Source: Geodermatophilus sabuli
GTDB lineage: Bacteria > Actinomycetota > Actinomycetes > Mycobacteriales > Geodermatophilaceae
Length of the DNA: 64,000 nucleotides
Assembly: GCF_900215145.1 (NCBI RefSeq)
Contig: NZ_OBDO01000005.1
Location: forward strand, 333,167 to 397,166
Direction: 5' to 3'
Position 1 is the stretch's first letter. Each line of letters begins with the position of its first letter. Positions 1 through 7,951 of the stretch are shown here, in pieces. The notes below the pieces were generated by a model, which worked only from the letters and a program-made list of their open reading frames with translations, searched no databases and was not told the DNA's origin. Made by a program: the position numbers and the translations under genes.

Positions 1-1
1 T

Positions 2-286
2 CTCTACCTAGCGCTGCTGATTATCCTGGAAGTTGCAGCCTTGATCGTTGCCCAGTTTAAGGATCCGGGGATTTCGCGGCATCTCATTGACCCGCGGGTG
101 TGCCTACCGGTAATCGCGGGTGGATTTATGTTCATCATGGCTTATAGCGCCCTTAGTGTGAATCAGCTGTATCAACAGTTGGGCATAATCCGCGATAGCC
201 AGCGACGAGGCTTCCACTGGGTTCTCCGAGCGGTTGCCGTCCTGATCCTCGCGGGCACTTGGGTACTCATCGACAGTGCCGCATGA
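2..286 (+). CDS. C-terminal part of a small multi-span membrane protein (cut by window edge)
   Basis: The frame is open to the left edge, so the true start lies outside; the first in-frame TTG at 41 is probably not the start because hydrophobic sequence continues upstream of it. Three membrane-spanning stretches can be read: LYLALLIILEVAALIVA at the edge, one around CLPVIAGGFMFIMAYSAL, and WVLRAVAVLILAGTWVLI close to the C-terminus. No family is recognised. Codon use is less GC-biased than in the chromosome to the right, which fits acquired DNA. Confidence 0.5.
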   Translation, partial: LYLALLIILEVAALIVAQFKDPGISRHLIDPRVCLPVIAGGFMFIMAYSALSVNQLYQQLGIIRDSQRRGFHWVLRAVAVLILAGTWVLIDSAA

Positions 287-508
287 GCCAACCGGGGCGG
301 GAGGCCACAAGCAGATCCTGGTCTTCTGGGCGCGGCTGTGGGAGCCGTGTGTGCTGCCGGTTCCGCCGCACCAGCCGCCGACGAGTGTTGGAGCTGGCAC
401 TCAGGGCGAGGGGGCCGTGCTGGCGCAGGTCGTCACAAGGGCGACCTCAACTCCGGCCTCTTCCGGTAGCGCTGCACCTGTCCCTGAACTTGCCGCTCAG
501 GGCCGCCA

Positions 509-1057
509 TCATTTTGATGCGCGCAGGACGGGTCGGTGAAGTAAACGCCAGGCCAAGGCGATATCTACAGCCAGAACTGTCGGCACAACCACAATCCGCC
601 ACTCCTCCTCAGATGCAACAATTGAGGACACTGCCTGGCCGACCAGTATTCCATACACTGGTCCCGATAATGCGATCTTAAGTGCCAGATCCTTGTCAAC
701 ATATCGCCTCTTATGGAGGCCTTGGACCACTCGCTCTTCTAGTGACAGGTTAACCCAGTCCTCACCTAGTCGCCTGGATAGGAGTGAGTGTAGAACTACC
801 CAGCGATCCGCAATCTGCGTCAGCTTTTCGCGACGGATCCACATGAAGCACGTCACGAGTGCCAGGCCTGGAATGGCCACAAGGATTATCAGCTCACTCG
901 CAAGGATGGTCCTGAGGTTGGCGGCAACAATGAAAGTGCCCCCACCTACGACTGCGACGGCGATATTGACGAGAACATCGCGCTCACGCTTATCATTCTC
1001 AACTTCGGTCCGCGTCTGGGTGAAATACACACGCTCAAACTCGGACATGTCGTCCAT
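509..1057 (-). CDS. Four-span membrane protein of unknown function
   Basis: This is a 182-residue protein. A charged N-terminus (residues 1-26, many Asp/Glu/Arg) precedes a hydrophobic pair at about 27-45 and 50-72, then a soluble stretch of about 50 residues, then a second pair at about 125-145 and 150-172, ending in a short basic tail. This gives a 2+2 membrane layout with a small cytoplasmic middle domain. Start may be Met1 or Met4 (1048). The gene lies in lower-GC DNA with the integrase remnant and is likely element cargo. I do not recognise the family, so no function is given. Confidence 0.6.
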   Translation of the reverse strand: MDDMSEFERVYFTQTRTEVENDKRERDVLVNIAVAVVGGGTFIVAANLRTILASELIILVAIPGLALVTCFMWIRREKLTQIADRWVVLHSLLSRRLGEDWVNLSLEERVVQGLHKRRYVDKDLALKIALSGPVYGILVGQAVSSIVASEEEWRIVVVPTVLAVDIALAWRLLHRPVLRASK

Positions 1058-1319
1058 GGATGCGCATCCTACGCCCAGACCTTGTCGCGCGGTGGCCTTT
1101 CGTCAACTGGCCCGTGTGCGTTCTGCCTGAGCCTTTGAGTAGACCCGACTCCGCCAGGCACGTGGCGTCATTCCGCAGATGGGTCGACAGCCGAATCACG
1201 AAGTAGCGCGCCGTGCGACGCGTCCCATAGTGGGCCGCTAAGGGATACCGGCCGGGCGAGCCGTGGGGGCGGCCTCAAGGACAGTTGCCCGGCCGGGCCT
1301 GGCGGGGCAGTCTCGGGCC

Positions 1320-1535
1320 GTGACGATCCGGTGGTTCACCGACGGCGACCGAGCCGAGCGGGCTCGGATCGCGCGCGAGCGGGTCGAGCGGGATGAGCTG
1401 CTGCTGACGTTCGCCCGGTGGCTGAGTGATCGCGCGGGGCATGACGGGCCAGTCACCGTGCCGGACTTGACTCCGGAGGCGGAGGCCCACTTGGTTCGGC
1501 TGCTGCGGGACGGAACGGCTCCGCCAGCCGCTTGA
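1320..1535 (+). CDS. Small hypothetical protein in the element remnant
   Basis: This is a 71-residue charged protein if started at GTG 1320; an alternative start at 1263 adds 19 residues of low-information sequence. It is rich in Arg, Glu and Asp with a likely helical first half (around DGDRAERARIARERVERDE) and a short C-terminal segment containing PDLTPEAEAHLVRLLRDG. No domain is recognised. It ends four bases into the integrase-fragment frame. It could be a small element-encoded accessory protein or a chance ORF. Confidence 0.4.
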   Translation: MTIRWFTDGDRAERARIARERVERDELLLTFARWLSDRAGHDGPVTVPDLTPEAEAHLVRLLRDGTAPPAA

Positions 1536-1960
1536 GCGCCATTCCGGCAGCAACCGGCCCGGGGCGCACCGAATATCCCTCAGTGGGCCGCTTTGAGACC
1601 CAGACGGCAGGGCTGGCGCACATGATCCGCAGGACAAGCCCTAGGTGCGTGGCTGTCCTGCGGGTCGGGAACTTCCGTCGCGCCCGGTTCGACAGTGCGG
1701 CCGCCTCCGTGGGGATGGCCGGCCTGGTCCCGCACGAGCTGCGCCACACGGCCGCGAGTCTGGCCATCGCCTCCGGCGCGAACGTGAAGGCCGTCCAGTC
1801 GATGCTCGGGCACGCCAGCGCCGCCATGACCCTGGACCGCTACTCGCACCTGTTCGACGACCAGTTGGAGTCGGTGGCTGACCGGCTCAACGAGGCCCGT
1901 CAGCGGAGCGCTGTGCCCCCGTTGTGCCCCCAGGACGTTGTCGTGCCCCTGAGTCGCTGA
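1532..1960 (+). pseudogene. Tyrosine recombinase (phage-type integrase), C-terminal fragment
   Basis: Recognisable integrase sequence begins near VLRVGNFRR (about 1650) and runs to the end. It contains the HELRHTAASLA box and the downstream MLGHAS...TLDRYSHLF box with the nucleophilic Tyr. The first catalytic Arg, the core-binding domain and the N-terminal domain are missing; the upstream codons of this frame do not look like integrase. Full-length relatives are about 350-400 residues, so this is a 3' remnant of about 100 conserved residues. It reads toward the tRNA-Arg 3' end 31 bp downstream, the usual geometry of an integrase beside its attachment site. Confidence 0.8.
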
Positions 1961-1991
1961 CGGGCAAGCCGCTGTCCTGCGGCTTCATAGG

Positions 1992-2064
1992 TGCCCCCGG
2001 CAGGATTCGAACCTGCGACACACGGTTTAGGAAACCGATGCTCTATCCCCTGAGCTACGGGGGC
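1992..2064 (-). tRNA. tRNA-Arg(CCU)
   Basis: The minus strand folds as a cloverleaf. The acceptor stem pairs GCCCCCG with CGGGGGC, the D arm contains GCTCAGGGGATAGAGC, the anticodon loop is TTCCTAA (anticodon CCU), the T arm has TTCGAATCC, and the discriminator is A. The 3' CCA is not encoded (ACCT follows). It reads the AGG codon. The 3' end faces the integrase remnant, so it is the probable attachment site. Confidence 0.95.
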
Positions 2065-2156
2065 TCGTCGGCGGACCGACCGGGGCGTACTGGAGCAGGT
2101 TAGCGGGCGGGCGCCGACGTCCTCCCGGGACGCTCCCGGCGAACTACCGTCGTCCC

Positions 2157-2540
2157 ATGGTGGTCGCGCTGGCCGAGCTCACCCTCCTGGTGCTGCTGAC
2201 CGGGCTGCTGCTGTACGTGCTCGGCACCTGGTCCACCCGCCCGGTGCTGCGGACGGGCGGCGGGCAGACCCGGCTGCCCGCCCGCGCCCGCACGGATCTC
2301 GCCGCGGCCGTCGCGCAGGCCCGCTGGGCGCCGGCCCACGACGAGGTCGACGGCGTCACGCGGGTGTTGCTGCGGCGTGCCTACACCGGCCTCGACGGCC
2401 TGCCGGTGGTCCTCGAGGACAGGGTGTTCGACACGTTCCCCGCAGCGGACCCGGCGTGGGAGGCGCGCTTCACCGAGGCGATGTCCGGTGCCCGGTTCCG
2501 CTGCGCCTACCTCAACGCCGAGGAGACGCCGGGCGCTTAG
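2157..2540 (+). CDS. Membrane-anchored hypothetical protein
   Basis: This 127-residue protein has a single hydrophobic anchor at residues 2-23 (ALAELTLLVLLTGLLLYVLG) followed by a soluble domain of about 100 residues containing RARTDLAAAVAQARWAP and a C-terminal half with VFDTFPAADPAWEARFTEAM. No catalytic motif is seen. The soluble part probably faces outward or forms a small cytoplasmic domain; orientation cannot be settled from the sequence. It converges on the hydrolase gene 19 bp downstream. I do not recognise a named family. Confidence 0.7.
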   Translation: MVVALAELTLLVLLTGLLLYVLGTWSTRPVLRTGGGQTRLPARARTDLAAAVAQARWAPAHDEVDGVTRVLLRRAYTGLDGLPVVLEDRVFDTFPAADPAWEARFTEAMSGARFRCAYLNAEETPGA

Positions 2541-2559
2541 GCGACGGCGCGCCGAGCGG

Positions 2560-3372
2560 TCAGGCGACGGCGCGCAGGGGCTCGGGCTGCCGGCGCCCCG
2601 CAGTCCGCTCCACGATGCGGGCGATCGTCGCCGGCCGGTCCGACTGCGGCGCGTGGCCGGCCATCAGCAGGGGGGTGAAGCGCGAGCCGGGGACCAGCGG
2701 CAGGTACCGCACGGTCTGGCCGGAGGCGACCCAGTCCGCGACGCCCTGCACCAGCGTGACCGGGCACTCGATCCGGTCGAGGCCGCGCGGGACGTCGAGC
2801 ATGAGCCCCCACAGCACGGTGCGCCAGAAGTCGCGGGACTCGGCGAAGCCCTCCCGCGCGCCGACGGCCTCCTCCGGGGAGGTGCTCCACGGGCGCGCCT
2901 TGAGCGGCGCCAGCAGCGCAGCCCGCCCGACCGCCGAGCGTGAGACGGTCTCGATCACCGGCTCCGCCACCCGCATGAGGACCCGGGCCGCCCCCATGCC
3001 GGCGCCCTGGAGGACCCGCTCCTGCGGCACGTTCAGTCCGGACGGCGCGATCGCGACCACTGACAGGGCCCGGCCGCGGACGGCGAGTTCGAGGGCGATC
3101 CGGGCACCGAGGGAGTTGCCCAGCACGTGCACGCGGCCGAGCCCCAGCGTGTCGAGGGTGTGCTCGACGGCGTCGGTGATCGCCGGGACGGTGGGGCGTT
3201 CCTGCAGGTGCGGCGACCGCCCGACACCCGGGAGGTCGACGTTGACGACGCCGTAGCGCTCGGTCAGCGCCGGGAGGACGGCGGTGAAGTCGCGGCGGGA
3301 ACTGCCCATGCCGTGCAGGAGCAGCAGCGGCTCGCCGGAGCCGGAACGGGTGGAGGACAGCAGTGCAGTCAC
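2560..3372 (-). CDS. Alpha/beta hydrolase
   Basis: This 270-residue protein starts at GTG 3372. The alpha/beta-hydrolase fold is shown by the oxyanion region LLLLHGMGSSRRDF near residue 20, the elbow GNSLGARIALELA (Ser nucleophile in G-N-S-L-G), a cap rich in Arg/Ala, and a C-terminal GHAPQSDRP segment carrying the catalytic His. The substrate is unknown. The gene is 59 bp downstream of the permease and co-directional with it, so it is probably the third gene of the cytosine-salvage operon. A role in pyrimidine degradation is possible but inferred only from that position. Confidence 0.85.
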   Translation of the reverse strand: MTALLSSTRSGSGEPLLLLHGMGSSRRDFTAVLPALTERYGVVNVDLPGVGRSPHLQERPTVPAITDAVEHTLDTLGLGRVHVLGNSLGARIALELAVRGRALSVVAIAPSGLNVPQERVLQGAGMGAARVLMRVAEPVIETVSRSAVGRAALLAPLKARPWSTSPEEAVGAREGFAESRDFWRTVLWGLMLDVPRGLDRIECPVTLVQGVADWVASGQTVRYLPLVPGSRFTPLLMAGHAPQSDRPATIARIVERTAGRRQPEPLRAVA

Positions 3373-3431
3373 CGGTCTGCGGTACCCGGGCGTGGCCGAC
3401 AGCAGGCCGTGACGTCGGCCACGCCCGGTTG

Positions 3432-4745
3432 TCAGCGGCCGGCGCCGACCGGCTCGGGGGTCACCGACCCCACCCGGGACAGCCCCATCGACAGCGCGAT
3501 CGCCACGACGATGCCGATGACCGGTGGGATGCCGATGCCGAGCTCGCCGCTGAGCCAGGCCAGGACCGCGGCCACCGCGTAGGCCACCAGGTTCGGCCAC
3601 CGGACCGCGGACGGGACGGTCCCGGCGGGGATGCCGCGCCGGCGCCAGCGGGCGAGGAAGTCCCCGATGATGACGCCGCCCAGGGGTGGGATGAACGTGC
3701 CGAGCAGCCCCAGGTACTCCACCAGGTGGTTCTGCACCCCGGTCAGCGCCAGCACGGTGCCGATGACGGCGCCGCCGATCACGAACGGGCCCTTGCGCGG
3801 CCGGTCGAACAGCTCGGCGCCGGCCACCCCGAAGGCGTACGCGGTGTCGGCGTTGCTCTTCCAGAGGTTGCCGAACAGCAGGACCAGCCCCCAGCCGACC
3901 AGTCCCAGCTGGTACAGCACGAGGACGAAGTCGCCCTCGCCGAAGGTCAGCGCCCCGATCGCGCCGAAGAACACCATCAGCCCGTTGCCGACGAGGAACC
4001 CGATGATGCAGGCCCACACCGCGTGCGACCCGCGGCGGGCGAACCGCGTCCAGTTGGGCGCCTGGGTGCCGGCGGAGACGAACGTGCCGACGACGGTGGT
4101 GATGGCCACGGCGATGGCCATGGTCGCCGTCGGCCGGACGCCGGTGAGCCCGTCCACGCCGCCGACCTCCTGCACCGACCGGATGACCACCCAGAACGCC
4201 AGGACGAGGATCAGCGGGGTGGAGACCAGCGACACCCAGTACATGCCGCGGTAGCCCCAGTAGGCGGTGGCGCACATCAGCGCGCTGGTCACCACCATGA
4301 CCGTGGCGCGGGCGCCGTAGGAGCGCCAGTCCAGCGCTTCGGCGGTCAGGTCACCGATGGTCCCGACGACGACGCCGTACCAGCCGATCTGGGTGCCCCC
4401 GAGCAGGATCGAGGACAGTTTCGCGCCGCGGGTGCCCAGCGTGTACCGGGCCATCACCACGGTCGTCAGCCCGGTGCGTGCGCCGATCCAGCCCATCACC
4501 GCCACGTACGCGCCGAGGATGACCGAGCCGGCGAGGATGACCAGGACGAGGTCGCCGAAGGCGAACGCCGGGCCCAGGGCCGCGCCGGCCAGCATCGTCG
4601 GGGTGAAGACGGTGAAGCCGAGGAGCACCACCGCGACGGAGAAGAACGACTTGCGGGCGTGCGCCGGGACGGGCGTCACCGGGTAGTCCGGGTCGACGAC
4701 GGCGGCCTCGCTCACCGCGGGAGCGGACTGCTCCGGGGCACTCAC
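3432..4745 (-). CDS. codB: NCS1-family cytosine/purine permease (CodB-like)
   Basis: This is a 437-residue protein with about twelve hydrophobic segments. NCS1 features include the N-terminal FSVAVVLLGFTVFTPTMLAGAALG segment region, the GTQIGWYGVVVG stretch, APNWTRFAR in the middle, and the GVIIGDF motif near the C-terminus. It imports cytosine or a related nucleobase with a cation. The GTG start overlaps the stop of the upstream deaminase (GTGA), so the two are translationally coupled; the pairing of permease and deaminase is like codBA. Substrate is supported by context rather than by any single residue. Confidence 0.85.
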   Translation of the reverse strand: MSAPEQSAPAVSEAAVVDPDYPVTPVPAHARKSFFSVAVVLLGFTVFTPTMLAGAALGPAFAFGDLVLVILAGSVILGAYVAVMGWIGARTGLTTVVMARYTLGTRGAKLSSILLGGTQIGWYGVVVGTIGDLTAEALDWRSYGARATVMVVTSALMCATAYWGYRGMYWVSLVSTPLILVLAFWVVIRSVQEVGGVDGLTGVRPTATMAIAVAITTVVGTFVSAGTQAPNWTRFARRGSHAVWACIIGFLVGNGLMVFFGAIGALTFGEGDFVLVLYQLGLVGWGLVLLFGNLWKSNADTAYAFGVAGAELFDRPRKGPFVIGGAVIGTVLALTGVQNHLVEYLGLLGTFIPPLGGVIIGDFLARWRRRGIPAGTVPSAVRWPNLVAYAVAAVLAWLSGELGIGIPPVIGIVVAIALSMGLSRVGSVTPEPVGAGR

Positions 4746-5239
4746 GACTCCTCCCCGATGTCCTCGAGCCACAGCTCCGGCCGCTCGGCCAGCATGCGCT
4801 CCATGAGCGCGATGCAGTCCGCGTCGTCCAGGACGTCGACCTGCACGCCCTTGGACCGCAGCAGCTCCTCCGACGCCTGGAAGCTGCGGTTCTCGCCGAC
4901 GACGATCCGCGGGATGTCGTAGAGCAGCGCCGTCCCCGCGCACATGAAGCAGGGGGAGAGGGTCGTGTAGAGCGTGCTGCGGCGGTAGACCGACGCCGGG
5001 AGCCGGCCGGCCTGCTCGATGCAGTCGGTCTCGCCGTGCCGGATGGCGCTGCCCATCTGGACGCGGCGGTTGCGGCCCACGGCGAGCACGCGGTCGCCGT
5101 CGACCAGCGCGGCGCCGATCGGGACCCCGCCCTCCTCCCAGCCGATCCGCGCCTGCTCGACGGCGAGGCCGAGGAGGAACCGGTCGCGTTCCGCGGGGGC
5201 GAGGTCCGGCGGGACGGTGGGGAGTGCGGGTGTGGACAC
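4742..5239 (-). CDS. Nucleoside/cytosine deaminase (CMP/dCMP-type zinc deaminase)
   Basis: This 165-residue protein has the zinc-deaminase signature: HGETD (zinc His and proton-shuttle Glu, near residue 70) and PCFMCAG (the two zinc Cys). The short length and motifs such as LGLAVEQARIGWEEGGVPIGAAL resemble fungal-type cytosine deaminase and related guanine/cytosine deaminases, not the amidohydrolase CodA of E. coli. With the co-transcribed permease it would convert imported cytosine to uracil. It starts at GTG 5239. Guanine or another amino-base remains possible. Confidence 0.88.
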   Translation of the reverse strand: MSTPALPTVPPDLAPAERDRFLLGLAVEQARIGWEEGGVPIGAALVDGDRVLAVGRNRRVQMGSAIRHGETDCIEQAGRLPASVYRRSTLYTTLSPCFMCAGTALLYDIPRIVVGENRSFQASEELLRSKGVQVDVLDDADCIALMERMLAERPELWLEDIGEES

Positions 5240-5467
5240 GGGTGCTCCTCGAGGTGGGGCGGCGCGTTGACCCCGGCAGCGAACCCCTGCCCGGGGGTGC
5301 CCGGCAAGGGACACGGTGTCCGGGCCGCGAGGTCGTGCCCTCGACGCGGCGCCCCGTCGCCTCGGCGCCCGTCCCGCCGGGCTGTCGACCCTGTCTGCGC
5401 ACCGGACCGGACCCGCAGGCGGTGCCCGGCCCCACCCGCGGGTGGGGCGACTGGGCAGGATGGGGCC

Positions 5468-5914
5468 ATGGGACAGGTCGTGGCCACCGCCGAACGCGTC
5501 GTCCGAGCCCCGGCGGAGCGCGTGCTCGCCGCCCTCGCCGACTACACCGAGACCCGCCGTCGCGTGCTGCCCGAGCAGTTCAGCGACTACCGGGTCGAAG
5601 CCGGCGGGCAGGGAGCCGGCACCCGGGTGGCGTGGCGGTTCGCCGCCACCGCCAAGCGGGTCCGTGACCAGCTGCTCGAGGTCACCCAGCCCGACGCCGC
5701 CACGCTCGTGGAGTCCGACACCCGCTCCTCGATGGTGACCACCTGGACGGTGCACCCGGCCGAAGCCGGACTCAGCACCGTGCGGGTGCGCACCACCTGG
5801 AACGGCGCTGGCGGCATCGGCGGGTTCTTCGAGCGCACCTTCGCGCCCAAGGGGCTGCGCCGGGTGTACGAGGACGTGCTGGGCCGGCTGGACCGGGAGC
5901 TGGCGGCGGGCTGA
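5468..5914 (+). CDS. SRPBCC (START/Bet v1-like) family protein
   Basis: This 148-residue protein starts at ATG 5468. It has the polyketide-cyclase/START pattern: an N-terminal strand VVATAERVVRAPAERVLAALADY, a central region with GAGTRVAWRF, and a long C-terminal amphipathic helix LRRVYEDVLGRLDRELAAG. The fold forms a hydrophobic ligand cavity; the ligand is unknown. It is divergent from the deaminase operon across a 228-bp gap with no recognised site, and is followed after 56 bp by the sirtuin gene. Confidence 0.85.
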   Translation: MGQVVATAERVVRAPAERVLAALADYTETRRRVLPEQFSDYRVEAGGQGAGTRVAWRFAATAKRVRDQLLEVTQPDAATLVESDTRSSMVTTWTVHPAEAGLSTVRVRTTWNGAGGIGGFFERTFAPKGLRRVYEDVLGRLDRELAAG

Positions 5915-5970
5915 CCCGCCGGCGTCCCCGGCCGGCGGCGCGGGGAGCCACCGGAGGGGACGATGGCCGG

Positions 5971-6822
5971 GTGACCGCAGCACCCGCCGTCGTCGAGCCC
6001 ACCGCCCTGGACGCCCTCGCGGCGCTGGTGGACGACGGCGACGTCGTCGTCCTCTCCGGTGCCGGGCTGTCCACCGACTCCGGCATCCCCGACTACCGCG
6101 GCGCCACCGGGTCGCTGCGCCGGCACACGCCGATGACGTACCAGACCTTCCTCCGCGACCCCGCCGGGCGGCACCGGTACTGGGCGCGCAGCTTCGTCGG
6201 CTGGCGCCGGATCGCCGCCGCCCGGCCCAACGCCGGGCACCGCGCCGTCGCCGACCTGCAGGACGCCGGCCTGGTCACCGGCGTCATCACCCAGAACGTC
6301 GACGGACTGCACCAGGCGGCCGGGGCGCGGGACGTCCTCGAGCTGCACGGCGGCCTGGACCGCACCCTCTGCCTGGCCTGCGGGGACGTCGCCAGCCGCG
6401 CCGCGCTCGACGAGCGGCTGCGGGCGGCCAACCCGCACTTCGGCCCCCACGTGGACGAGGTCAACCCCGACGGCGACGCCGAGCTGCCCGACGAGGTCCT
6501 CGACGGGTTCGTGATGGTCGACTGCCTGGCTTGCGGGCGCGGGCCGCTCAAGCCCGACGTCGTCTTCTTCGGCGAGACCGTGCCCCGCGACCGGGTCGCC
6601 ACCTGCTTCGCCATGGTCGAGGAGGCCGGGGCGCTGGTCGTCCTCGGCTCGTCGTTGACGGTGATGAGCGGCTACCGGTTCGTCCTGCGCGCGGAGAAGC
6701 TCGGCGTCCCCGTGGCGCTGGTCAACCTCGGCCCCACCCGCGGCGACGCCAAGGCCGACGTCCGGGTCGACGCCCCGCTCGGCGCCGTCCTGCCCGAGCT
6801 GGCCCGCCGCCTCGCGGCGTGA
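5971..6822 (+). CDS. Sir2-family NAD-dependent protein deacylase
   Basis: This 283-residue protein starts at GTG 5971. It contains the NAD-binding GAGLSTDSGIPDYRG (residues about 31-45), the TQNVDGLH catalytic core, the catalytic His in LELHGG, a zinc ribbon formed by CLACG and a second CLACG about 50 residues later, and GSSLTV near the C-terminus. The spacer between the zinc pairs is longer than in compact bacterial CobB, and the substrate region lacks the Ala-Tyr-Arg signature of desuccinylases as far as I can read. It removes acyl groups from lysine using NAD. Confidence 0.93.
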   Translation: MTAAPAVVEPTALDALAALVDDGDVVVLSGAGLSTDSGIPDYRGATGSLRRHTPMTYQTFLRDPAGRHRYWARSFVGWRRIAAARPNAGHRAVADLQDAGLVTGVITQNVDGLHQAAGARDVLELHGGLDRTLCLACGDVASRAALDERLRAANPHFGPHVDEVNPDGDAELPDEVLDGFVMVDCLACGRGPLKPDVVFFGETVPRDRVATCFAMVEEAGALVVLGSSLTVMSGYRFVLRAEKLGVPVALVNLGPTRGDAKADVRVDAPLGAVLPELARRLAA

Positions 6823-6890
6823 GCCGCGAGGTCGACCGCCCCCGGGTCCAGCTCGCCGAGACCGGGCTGGGGGAGCGCGGCCCGGTTTGA

Positions 6891-6951
6891 GGGAGGACCT
6901 CCCCTGCCCCCCACCGCTCGCGAGCTCGCGCCGGGACCCTGCAGGGAGGCC
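6891..6951. repeat. Dispersed GC-rich hairpin element, copy A
   Basis: This is one of four related elements of 50-60 bp in the window. It runs from GGGAGGACCTCCCCTGCCCC to CCCTGCAGGGAGGCC. The outer arms (CCCTGC near the left, GCAGGG near the right) are inverted repeats, and the centre is the perfect palindrome CGCGAGCTCGCG. It fills most of the gap between the sirtuin gene and the next reading frame and ends exactly at the GTG at 6952. Confidence 0.75.
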
Positions 6952-6993
6952 GTGACCGCGCGGCGGGCAGCGACCTCGGCGAGGATCGAGCCG

Positions 6994-7914
6994 ATGCAGA
7001 CCTTCCTGCCCGTCGCCGACTTCGAGGAGAGCGCCCGGCTCCTGGACTCACCCCGCCTCGGCAAGCAGCGGGTCGAGACCCTGCAGGTGCTGCGGGCGCT
7101 GGAGCTGCCCGACTACGGCTGGGTGTCGCACCCGGTCGTGCGGATGTGGCGGGGACGCACGCCGGCGCTGGTCGCCTACGGGCTGGCGATGGTCCGGGTC
7201 TGGCGCGAACGCGGGTTCGCCGACAGCACGCACTCCCTGATCGCCGAGTTCGCCCCCGACGTGGTCGGCGTGCCCCAGGAGGAGCTGGCGCGCGCGGGGC
7301 TGCTGCCGTCCTGGGTGGGGGACGAGGCGCTGCACCTGTCCCACCGGTCGAACCTGCTGGCCAAGGAACCGGACTTCTACCGCCCACGGTTCACCGAGCG
7401 CTTCGGCCCCGAGCCCGACGACCTGCCCTACGTCTGGCCCGAGCCGGACGACGTCCCGCCGGCACCGGCTCCGGAGGGCGTGCGCGTGTGGGTGGTGCGG
7501 CCCCGGGCGCACAACGAGCTCGGCGCCTGCCTGGCGGCCGGCGTCGTGGGACTGGGCACCCAGTCCGGCATCGACGTCGACGCCACCGGCCTCGGCCCGG
7601 CCGAGCTGCGGGCCCTGTCGAAGGAGATCTCCGGCCGGCGCCCCGCCAAGGACCTCCGCCAGCTGTCGACCTTCCTCGACGAGGTGCGCCCCGGTGACCG
7701 GGTCGGCCTGCCCGTCGAGCACGGCGCCGGCCTGCTGCTGGGCGAGGTGGTGGGGGAGTACCTGTTCCAGGGGCGCGAGCTGCTGCCGCACCGACGTCCG
7801 GCCCGGTGGGAGCGTGTGGTGCCGCGCTCGGCGGCCCGCCCCCCGGCGACCCTGCAGGACCCCCGCGCGCTGTTCGAGGTCGTCCTCGACCCCGCACACC
7901 TGTCCGGCAACTGA
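6994..7914 (+). CDS. Pyrimidine-dimer-glycosylase-like domain fused to a PUA/EVE-like domain
   Basis: This 306-residue protein probably starts at ATG 6994, giving the MQTFLPVADFEESARLLD N-terminus I recall for MSMEG_6728-type proteins; an upstream GTG at 6952 would add 14 residues. Residues 1-150 contain LDSPRLGKQRVETLQVLRAL and HPVVRMWRGRTPALVAYG, resembling the T4 endonuclease V/Pyr_excise family. After a Pro-rich linker (about 148-162), residues 163-306 hold GVRVWVVRPRAHNELGACLAAGVVGLGT and later PGDRVGLPVEHGAGLLLGEV, a pattern like the PUA/EVE-like domains found on Mrr/McrB-type proteins. A DNA-damage or modified-base-sensing enzyme is inferred. It is 37 bp upstream of proS. Confidence 0.75.
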   Translation: MQTFLPVADFEESARLLDSPRLGKQRVETLQVLRALELPDYGWVSHPVVRMWRGRTPALVAYGLAMVRVWRERGFADSTHSLIAEFAPDVVGVPQEELARAGLLPSWVGDEALHLSHRSNLLAKEPDFYRPRFTERFGPEPDDLPYVWPEPDDVPPAPAPEGVRVWVVRPRAHNELGACLAAGVVGLGTQSGIDVDATGLGPAELRALSKEISGRRPAKDLRQLSTFLDEVRPGDRVGLPVEHGAGLLLGEVVGEYLFQGRELLPHRRPARWERVVPRSAARPPATLQDPRALFEVVLDPAHLSGN

Positions 7915-7951
7915 GCGGCGCGCGACCCCGCGGGTGTGCCAGGGTGCCGGG

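Larger units (their letters stand above)
1..1991. mobile_element. Edge of a degenerate integrative element next to tRNA-Arg(CCU)
   Basis: From the left edge up to the tRNA-Arg 3' end the base composition is visibly lower in G+C than the rest of the window (especially 1-290 and 540-1060). The stretch carries only unrecognised membrane proteins and small ORFs, then the 3' part of a tyrosine integrase that reads toward the 3' end of the tRNA gene. In actinobacterial integrative elements and prophages the integrase gene commonly lies beside an attachment site in a tRNA 3' end. The visible integrase is truncated, so the element is probably a remnant. The far attachment site would lie left of the window; no second copy of the tRNA 3' end was seen between 1 and 1991. 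Confidence 0.6.

Noticed and set aside
276..681. ORFs of 87 and 140 codons between the first two element genes
   Set aside because: They overlap each other and the minus-strand membrane protein, and have no ribosome site or recognisable sequence.
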